From Leuconostoc mesenteroides subsp. mesenteroides ATCC 8293 (lineage in GTDB: Bacteria; Bacillota; Bacilli; Lactobacillales; Lactobacillaceae): DNA of 64,000 bases. Made by a program: the position numbers and the translations under genes. The DNA is taken from contig NC_008531.1 in the NCBI RefSeq assembly GCF_000014445.1, positions 1,581,001 through 1,645,000 of the forward strand, written 5' to 3'. Of this stretch, positions 9,579-19,201 are shown in pieces (position 1 is the first letter of the stretch; each line of letters begins with the position of its first letter). The notes under the pieces were generated by a model, which saw nothing but the letters and a program-made list of their open reading frames with translations, was not told where the DNA came from and did not search any database.

Positions 9579-10580
9579 TTACTGAAAATTTTTTAAAATA
9601 AACCGCTCAAATAAAAGTTCTGGATCTTGAGATGTGGATTTCAATTGTGTTTCGATATCAATCATACCTAGATACCCTGTTCGTACAAACTGTGGTGGAT
9701 AAGACCTTAATGCTTCTTTGGCTAATTTTACTCGATAAGGATGAACCTTGAGTTGCGCCCCAATGTCTTGGTCATTCCCAGACAACCCTGCAACCTGCAA
9801 AAGTAATCTAAATTGATTAGTTAAAACAGCATTTAATCGCAACGGGGCTTCGCCATTCTGTAAAAGATCATGATAAAGGGTTAGTGCTTCTTGAGGTCGT
9901 CGTTTAATAACTGCGTCTACCAAATCAAACGCATTAGCTGTCAGTGTCTTGGGAACTAATGCCGATACTACGTCTAGTGTTATTTTTTTTGTCTGTTCCG
10001 CATAGGTTATTAGTTTAGGCAATTCGTTTTTCATATCTGTGTACTGGGCATTAGTACGCTGCATTAATTCATGAAGTGCTTCTGGTTCTATGGCATACGA
10101 GCGCTGATCTAGTTGTTGAACGATAGCCTGTTGCGCCTGGCGCTCGTTAAGAGCTGGTAAAGAAATATTTTCAGCCGTTTTCAGAAGGACTTTTGCTAAT
10201 TTTTTACGCTTGTCTAATTTTAAGTCATTGGCAAAAAAAACAACAATATTTTGTAATACTGGCTGATCAAATAATTTTAATAATAATTCTTGATCACGAT
10301 CCCCAACTTTTCCTGTAGCAGTCAAAAATTGTGGATTTTTGACCACAACAACACGACGATCACCGAAAAAAGGCACGGACATAGCATCATTAATTACTAC
10401 ATCCAATGTCTGTTCGGTTAAATCAATCTGGGAATAATTCATGTCACGATCTTCTTGATCAACTAATCCCTTAAACATTGATTTTGCGTGGCTTAGCAAT
10501 GTTTCTTCTTCTCCTGTCACGATATAAAAGTTTGCCATGGCATTATTTTCAATTTGCTGTTGTAGTTGTTTTAGGTTCAT
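9579..10580 (-). CDS. holA: DNA polymerase III delta subunit (clamp-loader wrench)
   Basis: 333 residues. Matches the HolA family: N-terminal helix NLKQLQQQIE, then FYIVTGEEETLLSHAKSMF, the AAA+-like core with VPFFGDRRVVVVKNPQFL, and the C-terminal domain LHPYRVKLAKEALR-type segment. Opens the beta clamp within the clamp loader. Its start overlaps the comEC end by 32 bases; the ATG at 10580 is preceded by AAGG twelve bases away. Position after comEC is common in Firmicutes. Confidence 0.95.
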   Translation of the reverse strand: MNLKQLQQQIENNAMANFYIVTGEEETLLSHAKSMFKGLVDQEDRDMNYSQIDLTEQTLDVVINDAMSVPFFGDRRVVVVKNPQFLTATGKVGDRDQELLLKLFDQPVLQNIVVFFANDLKLDKRKKLAKVLLKTAENISLPALNERQAQQAIVQQLDQRSYAIEPEALHELMQRTNAQYTDMKNELPKLITYAEQTKKITLDVVSALVPKTLTANAFDLVDAVIKRRPQEALTLYHDLLQNGEAPLRLNAVLTNQFRLLLQVAGLSGNDQDIGAQLKVHPYRVKLAKEALRSYPPQFVRTGYLGMIDIETQLKSTSQDPELLFERFILKNFQ

Positions 10581-12831
10581 GGGGTATTTTTACCTTAAAA
10601 TGTCCGTTTAATCCTGAATATTCATAACACATCATACCATTTATTTGTGTATTAAAGACAGTCATTTTATTATTCTGAGCTGTTTCAAGCGTTTCTTTAT
10701 TTGGATGGTTATAGCGATTGTTTCGTCCGGCAGATATTATGCCAATTTCAGGATGCCATTTATTGATAACTTCAGGATTTGTCGATGTTTTTGAACCATG
10801 GTGACCAAACTTTAAGATGTCAACATGCATATCTGGCAAGAAATTTGCAATCTGTTTTTCTCCAGATTGGTCTAAATCACCAGCAGTGAAAATATTTTTC
10901 CCTCCAATATGGCCAAATAACGCGATACAATCCTCATTTTTTGCTTGACCACTTTTAAACGGATGAACTATTTGAAGCGGTAGTTTCGATACTTGAATAT
11001 TATTGGTAACTTCTGTTACTTGTGCTGACCTAAGATATGGTTTAATTTCGGTTTTAAACGACGATTGTTGCATCATTCCAGCTGGAATAATAACATTTTT
11101 AACATTCATTTTTGTTAATATGACTTTAGCATTACCGATATGGTCTTGATCATGATGTGATAAGACCAAGTTATCAATCTTACTAATCCCCCGGCTATGT
11201 AAATAATTAACAATTACCGTCTCGCCATTGGTACGGAAGTACTTCTGTTTTTGCCATGCTGGCTGTTCGCCAAACGTTACTTTTCCTCCAGTATCTATTA
11301 ACGTAATTGTTTTATTGTACGGTTCACGAATCACTGCTGCATCCCCTTGTCCTATATCAAAAGTTGCAAATTCGCCATGATATGGGAGATGTACGAAAAT
11401 CATGGCTACACTAAAGGAAACAAGCCACGATATTCTCGAGATATGCTTAATTTTGGCTTCACGCGCAAACATCCCTAAAGCCAAAAACAAAAGTATTGCA
11501 GCTAGTGCGTTAGGTATTTTACCAACCACAAAATTTCCTGGTAACGTTGCACATAAATCTACCATATAAGCAAAATACCGGATGATTAGGTTTGTTATAT
11601 ATGTTAAAAATGGAATATATTGACCAAAAAAACCTATCATAACCAAAGGAACAATTACTGTACCAAAAATAGGAATTGCAGCAAAATTGATAAATGTTTG
11701 CAGAATGTGCCATGTATATTGTTGTTGAATAATAAGCGGAAAACTAACTAAGCTCATCAAAATGTTAGTTTGCCAAAATGTTAGTCTCTGTGCAAATGTC
11801 AAGCAAAAGGTTAAGGCAAATGACAGTTGTCCTCCTAGCGTCAATAAAATTTGCGGCACCATAGCTAAACTAAACAACAGACTCAACGACCAGATAACCT
11901 GAGCTTTTATCTTCTTATTTGTTAAATCCTTTAACAATATTAATTCTCCTGAAATGATAGAACGAATTAATACATCGGGTTCTCCCGCAAATATAAAATA
12001 TGCAATCAGTATTATACTCAACACCAATATAGTATATTCTTTTGGGAACCAGATCCTTCTTGATATTTGCATCAGTAATGTCATTAAGAAAGTCACGTGA
12101 AATCCTGACACGCTGAATAAGTGAATTAACCCTAACGTTTGTACTCCTGGATTATCTTCATATAAGGACTGAGGTGTCGTTCCAAGAATTAAAGCCTCTG
12201 CATTTGCACTAAGCGGAGAAGGAAGCCGCTCGGCATTATGGATACCGACGCTATGCCATTCATGGAGTTGATATCTAATTTTTTGTAGTAAAGTTGACGG
12301 TTTGGCTACCTCCGTATACCATGATTTGATATTGATTTGATGTGTGATTGACTTTGTTAAATAAAATTTTTGAGAGTCAAATTGATTGAAATTAGTTGGC
12401 CCAGGTATACGCGTTAATTCAGCTTCTGCTTGAAAACAAATGACTTTATTGTTTTCAAGCCACATGTTTTTTATCTTTTCATCTGGAAAAAGCCAATACA
12501 ATTTGACTTTCTCATGGTTATCTAACTGAGCCGTTGCCTTGAGATTTGCTCCATCAATTTGAATATCATCTGGAAAAATAATACCTCTTACATGATGTTG
12601 CTTATCATTTTTTTGATTGACTTGTTGCTGTAAACAATGCGAATTGTAAATAAAATAAACCATAAAAGGTAGTGTCAGCAGTAAGATTTTGAACAAAAAA
12701 TCAATTTGCCGTTGCCAAGAACACAATACGACCATAAAAGTAAAAAGGAACCAAGTAACTGCACATGAATAATAGATAATGCCAGTTAAACTTGCTATCA
12801 ACAAACTAGCAAACATTAAAATCCGCGCCAT
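10549..12831 (-). CDS. comEC: DNA internalization competence protein ComEC/Rec2
   Basis: 760 residues, full length. N-terminal membrane segments, a soluble domain (residues ~60-190), a polytopic competence channel domain (starting LGLIHLFSVSGFHVTFLM), then a C-terminal metallo-beta-lactamase-like domain with FDIGQGDAAVI, SHHDQDHIGNA, FTAGDLD and LKFGHHGSKTS. Imports single-stranded DNA across the membrane. It starts one base after comEA stops and overlaps holA. No break is visible, so this gene could be functional, though expression control is not evident. Confidence 0.95.
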   Translation of the reverse strand: MARILMFASLLIASLTGIIYYSCAVTWFLFTFMVVLCSWQRQIDFLFKILLLTLPFMVYFIYNSHCLQQQVNQKNDKQHHVRGIIFPDDIQIDGANLKATAQLDNHEKVKLYWLFPDEKIKNMWLENNKVICFQAEAELTRIPGPTNFNQFDSQKFYLTKSITHQINIKSWYTEVAKPSTLLQKIRYQLHEWHSVGIHNAERLPSPLSANAEALILGTTPQSLYEDNPGVQTLGLIHLFSVSGFHVTFLMTLLMQISRRIWFPKEYTILVLSIILIAYFIFAGEPDVLIRSIISGELILLKDLTNKKIKAQVIWSLSLLFSLAMVPQILLTLGGQLSFALTFCLTFAQRLTFWQTNILMSLVSFPLIIQQQYTWHILQTFINFAAIPIFGTVIVPLVMIGFFGQYIPFLTYITNLIIRYFAYMVDLCATLPGNFVVGKIPNALAAILLFLALGMFAREAKIKHISRISWLVSFSVAMIFVHLPYHGEFATFDIGQGDAAVIREPYNKTITLIDTGGKVTFGEQPAWQKQKYFRTNGETVIVNYLHSRGISKIDNLVLSHHDQDHIGNAKVILTKMNVKNVIIPAGMMQQSSFKTEIKPYLRSAQVTEVTNNIQVSKLPLQIVHPFKSGQAKNEDCIALFGHIGGKNIFTAGDLDQSGEKQIANFLPDMHVDILKFGHHGSKTSTNPEVINKWHPEIGIISAGRNNRYNHPNKETLETAQNNKMTVFNTQINGMMCYEYSGLNGHFKVKIPHEPKTTTTAN

Positions 12832-12832
12832 A

Positions 12833-13468
12833 TTAAACAGTCACTTTATCTTTCAAAGCTTCAAATCTTTTTTCACCGATACCGGAAATCTGTTTAATTT
12901 CCTCAATAGATTTAAATCCACCGTGTTCTTCACGATATGCAATGATTTGTTCCGCTTTCTTGACACCAATTCCATCTAATGTTTGTAATTCCACTACCGT
13001 AGCGGTATTCAAATTAATAACTTCATTATCTGTCGTAGTCACTGCTGACGTACTACCGTTGTTTACAGGAGCAGAAGATGTCTCTCCTCTCATAGGAACG
13101 TACACAATTTGTCCGTCCGTCAATTTTTGGGCTAAATTAACTTGCTGCATATCTGCTTCTTCTAGGGTTCCACCAGCCTGTGCAATGGCTGTTTGTACAC
13201 GTGCAAAACTAGTAATGTTGTAGACCCCAGGCTTTTTGACAGCGCCCTTAACATCAACCATTACGATTGAGCTATTTTTGTCGTCAGATTCAGATTTCTT
13301 TACATCACTTGTACTTGCTATTGAAGAAGATAATGATGTCTGCGGTACTTCTTTGGTCTGATGAGAATATGCACAATAAGTAATAGCAGCGAGAATAAAT
13401 AAAATGATGAATATCCAAATTTTATACTCATAGTATTTTTCTTTTACAATTTCTAACATGTCTGACAT
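12833..13468 (-). CDS. comEA: Competence DNA receptor ComEA
   Basis: 211 residues. One N-terminal membrane anchor (about residues 17-33, IWIFIILFILAAITYC), a Ser/Lys-rich linker, a SLBB/beta-grasp domain (VDVKGAVKKPGVYNI to GQIVYVPMRG), a Ser/Thr linker and a C-terminal helix-hairpin-helix DNA-binding domain (INLNTATVVELQTLDGIG to ISGIGEKRFEAL). Binds incoming double-stranded DNA and passes it to ComEC. GAGGGATTGAA precedes the ATG. The terminator of sdrC lies just upstream, so comEA-comEC-holA probably has its own promoter. Confidence 0.95.
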   Translation of the reverse strand: MSDMLEIVKEKYYEYKIWIFIILFILAAITYCAYSHQTKEVPQTSLSSSIASTSDVKKSESDDKNSSIVMVDVKGAVKKPGVYNITSFARVQTAIAQAGGTLEEADMQQVNLAQKLTDGQIVYVPMRGETSSAPVNNGSTSAVTTTDNEVINLNTATVVELQTLDGIGVKKAEQIIAYREEHGGFKSIEEIKQISGIGEKRFEALKDKVTV

Positions 13469-13504
13469 TTCAATCCCTCTACTTTCATAGTACGAATTTC
13501 AAAA

Positions 13505-13534
13505 TAAAAAAGCTTACCATAGCAGATAAGCTTT
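13505..13534 (-). terminator. Terminator of the gpmA-sdrC operon
   Basis: Stem AAAGCTTA (13509-13516) / TAAGCTTT (13527-13534) followed in the minus direction by TTTT. The stem overlaps two bases of the sdrC stop codon. Confidence 0.75.
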
Positions 13535-14624
13535 ATTTCACACTGTCAGTTGTCTTAATTACTTTCCCTGTTTGCAAATAATTGATGACATCATCAAATG
13601 TTTGCACAGGAATAACTTTTAATTTAGGTGCATATTTTTTGGCCGTATCTCGAGCTAGCATGTAGTTAGTTTTATGTTGCTCTTCATACTTGAGTAACTC
13701 TTTGCTTGGCTTTACATATGGCGCAAAGAATACTGTTGATCCGGCTGCCTTAGCAGCCATAATCTTCTTATCAATACCACCAATTTCACCCACATAGCCA
13801 TCAGCACTCATTGTACCAGTACCAGAAATATTACGTCCCTTAGCTAACAAATCACCAGTCAATTGATCATAAATCTGTATGGTAAACATTAAGCCGCCTG
13901 AAGGTCCACCAATTTGGCCGGCATTGACACTAACTTTTGGCGTTGTTGTAACGGCCACATTATCCGTCAGCACGATACCTATTCCAGCACGGCCATTTGG
14001 GTATTCTGCCGTCTTGGTCCCAGCGAGCTTAATTGTATCACCAGTTGCTTGGCCGTTTTTACCATCCCGGGTGTAGTCGACAGTGACTTTCGTTCCCTTG
14101 GATTTATTGGCTAAATACTTAATAAAGCTATCTGAGTTTTCGTAGTGATGACCGTCGATTGCAGTGATGGTATCTCCTACTTTGATACTCTTTTTGAAAT
14201 GAGATTTAGAAGAGACACTCAGTACGTAGATACCACGATATTTTGTCGTAATAGGTTTATTCGCTTTTTTAAAGGCGACCTGCTCAGCATTGGCAATTGC
14301 ACTTTGCATATAAAAATCTTGTACTTTACTAAATGTAGCTGAACTTTGTCCACCAGTAACTTCCTTTGCAGTTGCATACGACAGGTGTGGATTAATTTTA
14401 GTTTGTAAATACTTAAATCCATTCGCTTGGGACAAATAAACGGATGTAATTCTGTATTGTCCCTTTGATGTATCCTTTTTACCATCAATTTTAACAAACT
14501 GTGCTAAGTCGTCTGCTTCACCAGGTGACTCAATGTAACCGTTCAACGGCCAAACGCCAACTACGATACCAACTATTACTAAAAGGGATGCAACAGCAAG
14601 AACTATTTTACTTTTTTTGCGCAT
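13533..14624 (-). CDS. Membrane-anchored PDZ/Lon-like protease, SdrC/YlbL family
   Basis: 363 residues. N-terminal membrane segment (KIVLAVASLLVIVGIVVGVW), a PDZ domain (VLSVSSKSHFKKSIKVGDTI to VTVDYTRDG), then a Lon-type serine protease domain whose Ser lies in GGPSGGLMFTIQIYD and probable Lys in IDKKIMAAKAAGSTVFFAP. The domain faces outside; substrates are not known from sequence. The start overlaps the coaD end by 17 bases. The coaD-ylbL neighbourhood is typical of Firmicutes. Confidence 0.9.
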   Translation of the reverse strand: MRKKSKIVLAVASLLVIVGIVVGVWPLNGYIESPGEADDLAQFVKIDGKKDTSKGQYRITSVYLSQANGFKYLQTKINPHLSYATAKEVTGGQSSATFSKVQDFYMQSAIANAEQVAFKKANKPITTKYRGIYVLSVSSKSHFKKSIKVGDTITAIDGHHYENSDSFIKYLANKSKGTKVTVDYTRDGKNGQATGDTIKLAGTKTAEYPNGRAGIGIVLTDNVAVTTTPKVSVNAGQIGGPSGGLMFTIQIYDQLTGDLLAKGRNISGTGTMSADGYVGEIGGIDKKIMAAKAAGSTVFFAPYVKPSKELLKYEEQHKTNYMLARDTAKKYAPKLKVIPVQTFDDVINYLQTGKVIKTTDSVK

Positions 14625-15096
14625 TCAGTCGCTCCTTTAATGCTTCAACAATGGCCTTTGGGACAAACTTTACCATATTATCAGCACCCATACTACCAAT
14701 TTCTTTGACCATGGAACTGGAAATATTTTGATTTTTCGGTTTTGCAAGTAGTAAAACGGTCTCAACATCTGCCAGAGCACTGTTCATTCCGGCAATATCA
14801 CGTTCATACTCGAAATCTTTACCATTTCGAAGCCCTCGAACGATATACTTAGCACCAACTTCGTTCATGAATTGAACTGTTAGTCCCTTCATGATTGCTA
14901 CCTCAACATTTGGCAAATCTTTAACGACAGTACTAATTAATGTCATTTTTTCTTGTGGTGTGAACAGTGCCGCTTTGCTTGTATTATTACCAACACCTAC
15001 GATTACTTTTTCAAATATACCACTAGCACGTTTAATAATGTCTAAATGACCGTTGGTTAACGGATCAAAACTACCAGGAAATACTGCTATACTCAT
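14608..15096 (-). CDS. coaD: Phosphopantetheine adenylyltransferase
   Basis: 162 residues, family length. Adenylates 4'-phosphopantetheine in coenzyme A synthesis. Nucleotidyltransferase motif FPGSFDPLTNGHLDII (T/HxGH) and the ISSSMVKEIG signature corresponding to ISSTxxR are present, plus RGLRNGKDFEYE. It lies three bases after rsmD, a common pairing. Confidence 0.97.
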   Translation of the reverse strand: MSIAVFPGSFDPLTNGHLDIIKRASGIFEKVIVGVGNNTSKAALFTPQEKMTLISTVVKDLPNVEVAIMKGLTVQFMNEVGAKYIVRGLRNGKDFEYERDIAGMNSALADVETVLLLAKPKNQNISSSMVKEIGSMGADNMVKFVPKAIVEALKERLNAQKK

Positions 15097-15099
15097 AAT

Positions 15100-15654
15100 T
15101 TAGCCCTCATATTGATATATCGTCACTACGGTTATACCATAATGTTTCTGTTGAATGATTGAGAAATCATCACTTTCATTCGGTAAATTTGCCTCATCGT
15201 TGCTTTCAGCCAATATAATAGCACCCGAGTTTAATAACCCATTTTCTGCCATAAACGACATATCTGCAGCAATGGTTTCTTTAGCATATGGTGGATCCAA
15301 AAAAATCAAATCAAATTTTTTTGAATTGGCTACAAAATTAAGCAAAGCTTGTTGCGCTGGCGACTTTAGGACCGTAAACTCATCAGCATGGTGTGTCTTC
15401 TCAATATTCTCTTGAATGATCTTAATTGCTTGGAATTGGCGATCTACTAACGTAGCATGCATCATACCTCTTGAAACAGCTTCAATGCTCAGGCCTCCTG
15501 TACCTGCATATAAATCAAGTACATCCCCGCCGTCTAAATACGGCATTAACATGCTAAACATGGCTTCTTTCACTTTATCCGTCGTTGGACGTGTTTTGTC
15601 GCCATTGACTGCTTCAAGGCGTGTTCCTCGAAATCTTCCTGATACTACCCGCAT
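15100..15654 (-). CDS. rsmD: 16S rRNA (guanine966-N2)-methyltransferase
   Basis: 184 residues. SAM-binding motif VLDLYAGTGGLSIEAVSRG and catalytic-type LIFLDPPYAKE (DPPY) are visible, with the family start MRVVSGRFRGTRLEA. Methylates N2 of G966 in small-subunit rRNA. Followed directly by coaD and preceded by ylbG. Confidence 0.95.
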   Translation of the reverse strand: MRVVSGRFRGTRLEAVNGDKTRPTTDKVKEAMFSMLMPYLDGGDVLDLYAGTGGLSIEAVSRGMMHATLVDRQFQAIKIIQENIEKTHHADEFTVLKSPAQQALLNFVANSKKFDLIFLDPPYAKETIAADMSFMAENGLLNSGAIILAESNDEANLPNESDDFSIIQQKHYGITVVTIYQYEG

Positions 15655-15675
15655 GATTATACGATATACAAACTC

Positions 15676-15966
15676 TTAGTTTGTATTTCCTCCTTCATCA
15701 TAATTTTCAAAGAAAATATCATCATGCAAATTGTCTAAATCAGGATTAATTTCCGGACGTGGCGACATGACGACTTTTTTTACAAACTTGTATTGCTTAA
15801 TTTTTTCAACTAATTGTTCAACATTTTCATCATTCACATATAAACCCACAAACATCATCTTGCGAGATATGTAAGTAATTTGACCAAACTTCTTAAGCTG
15901 TTGTGCATGCCTTATATTATTGATATAGATATAAATTGCACGGCGTGGTTGTATTTGAAATGTCAT
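15676..15966 (-). CDS. YlbG family protein (DUF2129)
   Basis: 96 residues, cytoplasmic. Start TFQIQPRRAIYIYINNIRHA and VVMSPRPEINPDLDNLHDD match the YlbG/DUF2129 family, whose function is not established. Usual neighbour of rsmD-coaD. It overlaps the ftsW end by four bases. Confidence 0.85.
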   Translation of the reverse strand: MTFQIQPRRAIYIYINNIRHAQQLKKFGQITYISRKMMFVGLYVNDENVEQLVEKIKQYKFVKKVVMSPRPEINPDLDNLHDDIFFENYDEGGNTN

Positions 15967-17135
15967 CGATAATCCTTTCTGGCCACTGTATCATTTGGAT
16001 GAATGACTGGTTTTTTCTTCTGTTGCGCAGCAATATTCAACGTTAGACCAATGGCAGCGCTAAAGGCTATATATGATGATCCACCACCAGAAATAAATGG
16101 AAAAACAACACCCGTTATTGGTAACACACCAATAACGCCACCTAAATTAACAAAAGCTTGGATAAATAATAAGGTAGCTACACCATACATGACTAATCGT
16201 TGATATTGACGTTTTTGTCTAATGCCCAAAATAATCAGGCGCGTAATGATTATTAATAGTAAAATTAACACAATTACAGTCACTACTGCCCCTAGTTCCT
16301 CTGTCATTACTGCCATAATAAAATCCGTATTTGATTCAGGTAGATATGGCTTTATGAGAGAATTTCCTAAACCAACACCAAACATGCCACCATGAGCTAT
16401 GGCGTAATAACCGTATAGTAGTTGACGGCTTTGATCTGGGTCAGCCCAAGGATTAACAAAATTAATTAATCTTAAAATACCATAATGCGTACTACCGGTC
16501 AGATGAAATACTTTATCGATCAAATTAATGATTGGCTGTAAAAGTCCAAAGCCAATGCCAGCGATAGCAAACCAGGCAACGGTAATCTTTTTAGACACCC
16601 CAGCTGCAAGTACAATGGTTAGCATAATGATGGCGGCAATAATCATATTACCATTATCTGGCATAATAAATAATAAAAATAGAGATGAAAAAGGTAAAAA
16701 CCAAGCATTGATTTGGCTAATTGGCTGTTGTGGTAATTTAACGTGTGGTTGCCATGGATGTTTAGCAAAAAAATCAGCAAAGTATAATATCAAAACTAAT
16801 TTTAAAAACTCAGCCGGCTGCAAAGTAATAATCCCCAGTGGAATCCAACCGTGAGCGCCATTAACTGCTGGCATTATTCTGGCAATAATTAAAAGCCCAA
16901 TTATACCAAACATCATCACCTTTATCCATTTTTCATTGCGCCAATTGTTAATATTAAAATGAAATAAAGTAAACGCACCAATCCAACCAATAAAAACAAA
17001 AAGAAGTTGTTTGTAAAAGTTTAGCATTGCTGAATTCGTTAAGCTCGCCGAAAAAACCATTACCACACCCAACGCACTGAGTATGGCAAATGGTACCGCA
17101 ATCCAATAATCTAATTTTCTGATTTTTTTAAACAT
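15963..17135 (-). CDS. ftsW: Peptidoglycan glycosyltransferase FtsW (SEDS family)
   Basis: 390 residues with about ten membrane segments. SEDS features: GVVMVFSASLTNS, NGAHGWIPLGIITLQPAEFLKL, AHGGMFGVGLGNSLIKPYLPESNTDFI, and FPFISGGGSSYI near the end. Polymerises lipid II with a partner transpeptidase; FtsW is preferred over RodA from the PESNTDFI signature and position, but the choice rests on family resemblance. Its ATG overlaps the last base of the pepA stop. Confidence 0.88.
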   Translation of the reverse strand: MFKKIRKLDYWIAVPFAILSALGVVMVFSASLTNSAMLNFYKQLLFVFIGWIGAFTLFHFNINNWRNEKWIKVMMFGIIGLLIIARIMPAVNGAHGWIPLGIITLQPAEFLKLVLILYFADFFAKHPWQPHVKLPQQPISQINAWFLPFSSLFLLFIMPDNGNMIIAAIIMLTIVLAAGVSKKITVAWFAIAGIGFGLLQPIINLIDKVFHLTGSTHYGILRLINFVNPWADPDQSRQLLYGYYAIAHGGMFGVGLGNSLIKPYLPESNTDFIMAVMTEELGAVVTVIVLILLLIIITRLIILGIRQKRQYQRLVMYGVATLLFIQAFVNLGGVIGVLPITGVVFPFISGGGSSYIAFSAAIGLTLNIAAQQKKKPVIHPNDTVARKDYR

Positions 17136-18202
17136 TAATCGCCCATAATAGTTTTAAGATTTGCATCATCCAAATTTTTGGCAATGGCCACAACAAATGC
17201 TTTAGATGCTTCAAAATCCTTAATTGACCAAACTGTTTGGTGGGTGTGTATGTAACGAGAAGCAACACCTAATGCAACGGCTGGTACACCAGTTAACTCA
17301 GTTTGAGCTGCTGCTGCATCAGTTCCACCCTTGGAAACAAAGTACTGATAAGGAATATGGTTATCTTCAGCCACAGATAACAAAAATTCTTTTAAACGCA
17401 GTGGCATAACAACAGTTGGATCAAAAACACGTAATAACGTTCCTTGATCTAGGATTCCTTGGTGTCCATTTTGTCCTGAAGTATCATCTGCAGCACTAGA
17501 ATCAACTGCGAAAAAAATATCTGGTTTCAGTAAATTGACGGCGCCATGTGAACCGCGTAGCCCAACTTCTTCTTGAACATTGGCGCCCATTATCAAGGTA
17601 TTGGGTGTCTGAACATTTTCTAGTTCTTCCAAAGCGTCTAATATTGTCACAAGTCCAAATCGATTATCCCATGATTTAGATATTACGCGCCTTTTATTTG
17701 CTGTCATAACAGTTGATACTTGTGGCACAATAAAGTCCCCAGGACGGACACCAAATGACCACGCTTCATCCTTGTCCAAAAATCCGCCATCAAATAAAAT
17801 ATCCTCTACGGTTGGCATCTGTGGGCCGTGAGCGCTGCCGCGTAATAAGTGTGGTGACACAGAACTTGAAACAATAGGATACTTACCTTTACTTGTGAAC
17901 AAAGTAAATCTCTGCGAACTAATTACTGCTGGATTCCATCCACCAAGGGCGGCCACTTTAAGTGCACCACTAGGCAGAATATCTTTCACAATAAATCCAA
18001 CTTCATCCATATGCGCTGCAAACATTACACGTGGACCTTGTCCTTCTTTAACACCGTAAACACCACCAAGTCCCTCTTGGTGGATTGTATCAACCAATGG
18101 TTCCAAATCAGAACGGAAAGATTGACGAATAGCGTGTTCTTGACCAGAAGTGCCTTGTAGTTCCGTATACTTTTTCACACGAGCCCATGTTCTATCATTC
18201 AT
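17135..18202 (-). CDS. pepA: M42 family aminopeptidase, PepA-type glutamyl aminopeptidase
   Basis: 355 residues. Co-catalytic metal peptidase: [11 protein letters not shown] (first metal ligands), [21 protein letters not shown] (catalytic Glu pair), [12 protein letters not shown] and [17 protein letters not shown], with HTHQTVWS at the end. Releases N-terminal residues, in lactic acid bacteria mainly Glu/Asp, from peptides; cytoplasmic. Starts on an ATGA overlap with gpmA, so the two are coupled. Confidence 0.9.
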   Translation of the reverse strand: MNDRTWARVKKYTELQGTSGQEHAIRQSFRSDLEPLVDTIHQEGLGGVYGVKEGQGPRVMFAAHMDEVGFIVKDILPSGALKVAALGGWNPAVISSQRFTLFTSKGKYPIVSSSVSPHLLRGSAHGPQMPTVEDILFDGGFLDKDEAWSFGVRPGDFIVPQVSTVMTANKRRVISKSWDNRFGLVTILDALEELENVQTPNTLIMGANVQEEVGLRGSHGAVNLLKPDIFFAVDSSAADDTSGQNGHQGILDQGTLLRVFDPTVVMPLRLKEFLLSVAEDNHIPYQYFVSKGGTDAAAAQTELTGVPAVALGVASRYIHTHQTVWSIKDFEASKAFVVAIAKNLDDANLKTIMGD

Positions 18203-18861
18203 TCTAAATAAATCCTCTCACTAAATCCTTCTTCATACTCGTACAAAATAGGTTCGCCATTGTCAATCTCAAGACCGTCTATGTCTTCATCGCTAATATG
18301 TTCTATATATTTGACTAAAGCACGTAAGGAGCTACCATGTGCGACGATTAAGACATTTTTATCCTGCTGTATCTGAGGTAAGATTTCTGAATGCCAATAA
18401 GGAACAAGCCGATCACTGGCCATTTTCAAGCTCTCACCACGTGGTTCTAAGTCTTCCGGGTAACGTCTATCTGGAATAACGTGTTCTAGTAGTGGTGGCG
18501 TAGCCGTATAACTACGTCGCCATAAGGCAACTTTATTTGCGCCATATTGTTGACGAGCGTAATCTTTATTCAAGCCACGTAATGCACCATAGTGCCGCTC
18601 ATTGAGTTGCCAAGCCTTATGGAGTGGTAACCACAACTGCTCAATTTCTTCCAATATAATATTGTCAGTTATGATTGCGCGCTTTAAAAAAGAAGTAAAT
18701 GATACATCGAATTGCAAACCATGTCGCTTCAAAACTTCACCAACACGGTTCGCTTGTCTAACCCCTTTTAAGGTCAGTGGAACGTCAGTCCATCCGGTAA
18801 ATTCATTGTCACGGTTTGCTGTTGACTCTCCGTGGCGAACTAACACAAGTTTAGCAGCCAT
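18199..18861 (-). CDS. gpmA: 2,3-bisphosphoglycerate-dependent phosphoglycerate mutase
   Basis: 220 residues. Glycolytic 3-PG to 2-PG isomerase. [18 protein letters not shown] holds the phosphorylated His; [14 protein letters not shown] and [16 protein letters not shown] hold the remaining active-site residues. The ATG at 18861 is chosen because AAAGGAGTTGCAT precedes it; the longer reading from 18903 adds a basic tail not expected in the family. Leads the operon gpmA-pepA-ftsW-ylbG-rsmD-coaD-sdrC. It is shorter than the ~230-250 residues of E. coli GpmA but complete. Confidence 0.95.
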   Translation of the reverse strand: MAAKLVLVRHGESTANRDNEFTGWTDVPLTLKGVRQANRVGEVLKRHGLQFDVSFTSFLKRAIITDNIILEEIEQLWLPLHKAWQLNERHYGALRGLNKDYARQQYGANKVALWRRSYTATPPLLEHVIPDRRYPEDLEPRGESLKMASDRLVPYWHSEILPQIQQDKNVLIVAHGSSLRALVKYIEHISDEDIDGLEIDNGEPILYEYEEGFSERIYLE

Positions 18862-18888
18862 ATGCAACTCCTTTTTTATACTCTTCCT

Positions 18889-18894
18889 ATTATA
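18889..18894 (-). promoter_or_regulatory. -10 element of the gpmA operon promoter
   Basis: TATAAT on the minus strand, 28 bases upstream of the gpmA ATG. No good -35 was found at 16-18 bases, so only the -10 is called. The rest of the 340-base gap to the MATE gene (18862-19201) holds no open frame I trust; its right part carries the MATE promoter listed next. Confidence 0.5.
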
Positions 18895-19135
18895 TCGTTT
18901 CAATCATTTTAAAGCTACGTAAGCAAATATTGGATTGCTCACAAATGATCATTTTTTAATATTAGTATGATTATATCATTATTCGAAACATCAATTATCG
19001 ACGATGTCAGCTCGAAGATATTTTAATTTATCTCCGAATTTAATTCAAAAGACATGAAAAAAATCTTAGTAAAAACCTAGTGTATCCAGCCTTTTACAAA
19101 CAGATGTCTTTCTTATAAATTTTAGAACAAAACCC

Positions 19136-19164
19136 TAGTCAAATAACCACTATTCGTTTAGAAT
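19136..19164 (+). promoter_or_regulatory. Candidate promoter of the MATE gene
   Basis: TAGTCA (19136-19141), 17-base spacer, TAGAAT (19159-19164), about 38 bases before the ATG at 19202, which has GGAGAGATT as binding site. Both elements are near consensus. Confidence 0.5.
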
Positions 19165-19201
19165 ATATGTTCAAGACATTTTTATCTATATTGGAGAGAT
19201 T

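Noticed and set aside
13487..13500. TACGAATT near comEA, similar to the streptococcal ComX (cin) box
   Set aside because: It is on the plus strand, pointing away from comEA, and lacks a full match; not used as evidence for competence control.
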